Assembly: GCA_937871635.1 (NCBI GenBank) | Contig: CALMNS010000351.1 | Location: forward strand, 1-14,414 | Length of the DNA: 14,414 nt | Source of the DNA: an uncultured Solirubrobacter sp. | GTDB lineage: Bacteria > Actinomycetota > Thermoleophilia > Solirubrobacterales > Solirubrobacteraceae | Reading direction: 5' to 3' | Shown here: positions 12,275 to 14,414 of the stretch, piece after piece | How positions within the stretch are numbered: the first letter of the stretch is position 1 | Layout of the letters: each line of letters opens with the position of its first letter | Position numbers and translations under genes: made by a program | Notes under the pieces: generated by a model | The model's input: only the letters and a program-made list of their open reading frames with translations | Told to the model about the DNA's origin: nothing | Database searches by the model: none

Positions 12275-13243
12275 CTACTTGATCGCGACCGCGCCGACGG
12301 GAGCTCCCGACGCGCCGGTGATCGGCAGCGGCGAGGCGGCGAGCATGAACGTGTAGACGCCGTCGCCGGCGCAGTCGGCCGCGAGCGCGTCGAGGTCGAA
12401 CATCTCGCCGAAGGCCATGCCGCCGTGGACGAGCGAGACGACGTGCAACGGCTGGAAGTAGCCGATCTCGTTCGGCCGGACCTCGACGCCCCAGGTGTCG
12501 GTCGCGACCGCGGCGATGTGGTGGTCATGCAGCCAGGGGGCCATGTGAAGCGACAGGCCCGGAGCGTCGCCGCCTGCGTAGTCGCCCCAGTCGCCGCGGC
12601 GGGCGGCCATGAACCCGGTGCGGACGAGCAGAGCGTCACCGGGGCGGACCGTCAGGTCGTGAGCCTGCAGGAACTTCTCGATCTCGGTGGAGCTGATCGC
12701 GTGGCCGGGCTCGAGCGACTCGACGCCATGGTGCGCCGGGAGATCGATCAGGATCGCGGGCATGACGATCCGGCCGTTGTAGGTCTCGATCCCGTTCGCC
12801 GCCGCTCCCCGGCTCGTCACATCGTCGGCGCGACGCCCGTTGTACATCCGGCCCTCCCAGAAGATGTGCGACAGCGAGTCCCACTGGGTGCCGCACTGCG
12901 TGGGCATCACGAGGACGTCGTCTGAGAAGCCGAACCCCCGCGCCGGCCCGAACTGGCCGGGCAGCGGGTCCTGCGCACCGCTGACATGGTCGGTTCCGGT
13001 TGCCGTGAGGAGCAGCTGCGGGTTGTTGCGGAAGCCGCCTGACTGCGGCCCGTTCTGGTCGTAGGGCAGGGTGAGCGAGATCGGTGTCCCCTTGCGCACC
13101 AGCCCTGCGGCGCGAAGCACCTCCTCGGGGCCGACGAGGTTCAGCGTGCCGATCTTGTCGTCGGCGCCCCAGCGCCCCCAGTTCGTGCACGAGGCGATGT
13201 AGTCTCCGAGCAGCTGGCTGTCCGGGTCAGGCGTGTGGGGCAT
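12275..13243 (-). CDS. Cyclase-family (PF04199, kynurenine-formamidase-like) hydrolase
   Basis: This 322-aa protein is of the longer cyclase subfamily. The core is VMPTQCGTQWDSLSHIFWEG (112-131). D122 and H126 match the metal-binding HxGTHxDxxxH motif, while the first two histidines are Q116 and Q120, as I recall for this branch. Other family marks are GALLVRTGF-like ALLVRTGFM, and LHDHHIAAVATDTWGVEV. Characterised members are metal-dependent amidases or hydrolases, such as kynurenine formamidase. In catabolic clusters they hydrolyse amides, lactones or isatin-type rings. The ATG at 13243 has GAGGAG five bases upstream, and the gene follows the FAD hydroxylase by 20 bases. It may release an aromatic acid or amine before hydroxylation, but that is inferred. 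Confidence 0.9.
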   Translation of the reverse strand: MPHTPDPDSQLLGDYIASCTNWGRWGADDKIGTLNLVGPEEVLRAAGLVRKGTPISLTLPYDQNGPQSGGFRNNPQLLLTATGTDHVSGAQDPLPGQFGPARGFGFSDDVLVMPTQCGTQWDSLSHIFWEGRMYNGRRADDVTSRGAAANGIETYNGRIVMPAILIDLPAHHGVESLEPGHAISSTEIEKFLQAHDLTVRPGDALLVRTGFMAARRGDWGDYAGGDAPGLSLHMAPWLHDHHIAAVATDTWGVEVRPNEIGYFQPLHVVSLVHGGMAFGEMFDLDALAADCAGDGVYTFMLAASPLPITGASGAPVGAVAIK

Positions 13244-13263
13244 GCTCGCTCCTCATGGTGGTC

Positions 13264-14400
13264 CTAGAACGGCTCGGAGAGCACGGCGAACGCATCGGCG
13301 GTCACGCGCTCGTGATCCTGGTCGGAGCTTCCCGGATAGGTCTGCCACCGGCTCAACAAGCTCGAGGTCTCGACGACGAAGCGGCAACGGTCGTGGCGGC
13401 GAGCGGAGAAGGCTGGCAGTGCGTCCTCGATGCTCGGAGCGGCAGCTACCTCCGCGCCGAGGGCCACCGCGTCCTCGAGGCACATCGCGGCGCCTGCGGC
13501 CAACTGTGGTGCGGGGCAGTGCGCCGCGTCTCCGACGATCACCGCGCGTCCGCGCGACCACGGATGCGGGGCCAACACAGTGTGGAACCTCGCGAGGTTG
13601 ACCTGACCCGGGTCGACCATGTGATCACGGACCTCGTCGAGCAGGCCGGCGAACGGCGCGGTCTTGCGTCGGACGAGCTCGACGATCTCGACCGGCGTAG
13701 GCCGACAGTCCTCCGCGAGCGGGAACGAGCAGTACATGTACATGCTCTGCGCCGAGGTGGGCGTGAAGCCGACGAAGACGTCGCCGGCCGGTTGGTACTG
13801 GATCTCGCCGGTGACCCTCGCCGGCCGCGGCAGCGTGACCCGTACGCACCCTTGGCCGAGGAACCGCTGCGGCATCGGACCGAACAACAGCTCCCGAACC
13901 GACGAGCGCAATCCGTCGGCGCCGACGACGAGGTCATAGGTCGCGCGATCGCCGCCGTCGAAGGTCACGTCGACCGCGTCCGGGCGCACCTCCAGGGAGG
14001 TGGGGCGCGTCCGCGTCCGGATGGTCGCGCCGCTCCTGTAGGCCTGGTCCAGGAGCACCCGATGCAGCGCGGGGCGCATTATCCCGAGCATCCCGGGCAG
14101 GTCGTCGCCGACCGGAGATGGAAGCTCGAAGCTGCTAGCGAGCTCTCCGTGGACGTCGACGGTCTCGAAGGTCGTGACGCCGTACCCCTCCGCCAAGCAC
14201 TCGTCGGCTACTCCCAACATCCGCAGTGCGCGCAGCGCGGGGCCGATGAGCGTGATGCCGCTGCCGAGCGCCTCGATGTCCGTCTGCCGCTCGACGAGCT
14301 CGACCTCGAGCCCTTCCCCTGCCAGGGCGATCGACGCGGCGAGCCCGCATATGCCTGCACCCACCACGAGCGCTCGCGCACCAGTGTTCTCGGTGGTCAT
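13264..14400 (-). CDS. FAD-dependent aromatic monooxygenase (PF01494 type)
   Basis: This 378-aa protein has all three motifs of single-component flavin hydroxylases: the Rossmann ALVVGAGICGLAASIAL (10-26) with the ribose-binding E37; the DG motif DLVVGADGLRSSVRE (156-170); and the GD motif AVIVGDAAHCPAPQLAAGAA (286-305). Relatives (salicylate, 3- or 6-hydroxynicotinate, 2,6-dihydroxypyridine and 4-hydroxybenzoate hydroxylases) use NAD(P)H and O2 to hydroxylate an activated ring. It would make the catechol-like substrate of the extradiol dioxygenase two genes further down. It is the first gene of the operon seen here: ATG 14400, preceded by GAGGAGA. Its promoter lies outside the window. Length is normal and there is no truncation. 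Confidence 0.93.
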   Translation of the reverse strand: MTTENTGARALVVGAGICGLAASIALAGEGLEVELVERQTDIEALGSGITLIGPALRALRMLGVADECLAEGYGVTTFETVDVHGELASSFELPSPVGDDLPGMLGIMRPALHRVLLDQAYRSGATIRTRTRPTSLEVRPDAVDVTFDGGDRATYDLVVGADGLRSSVRELLFGPMPQRFLGQGCVRVTLPRPARVTGEIQYQPAGDVFVGFTPTSAQSMYMYCSFPLAEDCRPTPVEIVELVRRKTAPFAGLLDEVRDHMVDPGQVNLARFHTVLAPHPWSRGRAVIVGDAAHCPAPQLAAGAAMCLEDAVALGAEVAAAPSIEDALPAFSARRHDRCRFVVETSSLLSRWQTYPGSSDQDHERVTADAFAVLSEPF

Positions 14401-14414
14401 GGACTCTCCTCGAC

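Noticed and set aside
11087..12925. Very long plus-strand open frame (about 612 codons) opposite the hydrolase and cyclase genes
   Set aside because: It is antisense to two well-supported enzymes with catalytic motifs. Its translation is low-complexity Arg/Val/Asp/Gly-rich, typical of high-GC shadow frames.
1..14414. CRISPR array, rRNA, riboswitch, phage structural genes or integrase
   Set aside because: I looked for regular spaced repeats, conserved RNA cores and integrase motifs apart from the IS3 transposase, and saw none.

Overview
The window looks like chromosomal DNA of a high-GC Actinomycetota, possibly Thermoleophilia-like. This is inferred from the roughly 70% GC backbone, heavy GC3 use, GTG/TTG starts and tightly packed operons. 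It alternates between intact metabolic genes and accessory or decaying DNA.

Left part (1-4770): an IS3-family element of about 1.33 kb (366-1695) has inserted into a small basic-protein gene of the minus strand. One half of that gene lies on each side of the element. Its OrfB carries an in-frame TAA, so the element is probably non-autonomous. Next to it is a two-gene minus-strand operon with visibly lower GC. It encodes an FRG-domain protein (3710-2901) and a DUF262 protein (2904-1756) that overlap by ATGA. I regard this pair as the best candidate in the window for an undescribed defence-type system. Upstream of it lies a degraded cluster: a short remnant, a 101-aa unknown, and a frameshifted gene whose corrected frame carries an R-x4-H, HEPN-like motif.

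Middle (4773-6448): two tRNA genes, Val(GAC) on the minus strand and Cys(GCA) on the plus strand, bracket a divergent pair of ordinary genes. These are a class I O-methyltransferase and an isocitrate-lyase/PEP-mutase superfamily protein. The 3' ends of both tRNAs point outward, directly at the accessory segments.

Right accessory part (6449-9190): an intact TIGR02391 (Ymh-type) protein with its own R-x4-H motif; a frameshifted remnant ending like an EAL domain; an intact antibiotic-biosynthesis-monooxygenase-fold protein; a frameshifted and truncated short-chain dehydrogenase; and the C-terminal stub of an alpha/beta-hydrolase.

Right end (9193-14400): a compact five-gene minus-strand operon in transcription order: FAD aromatic hydroxylase, cyclase-family hydrolase, alpha/beta (C-C type) hydrolase, type I extradiol ring-cleavage dioxygenase, and amidohydrolase-2/ACMSD-like enzyme. 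Together they read as a meta-cleavage route: hydroxylate an aromatic ring, open it, then hydrolyse or decarboxylate the products. The substrate cannot be told from the sequence. The hydrolase stub just downstream may be a lost sixth gene.
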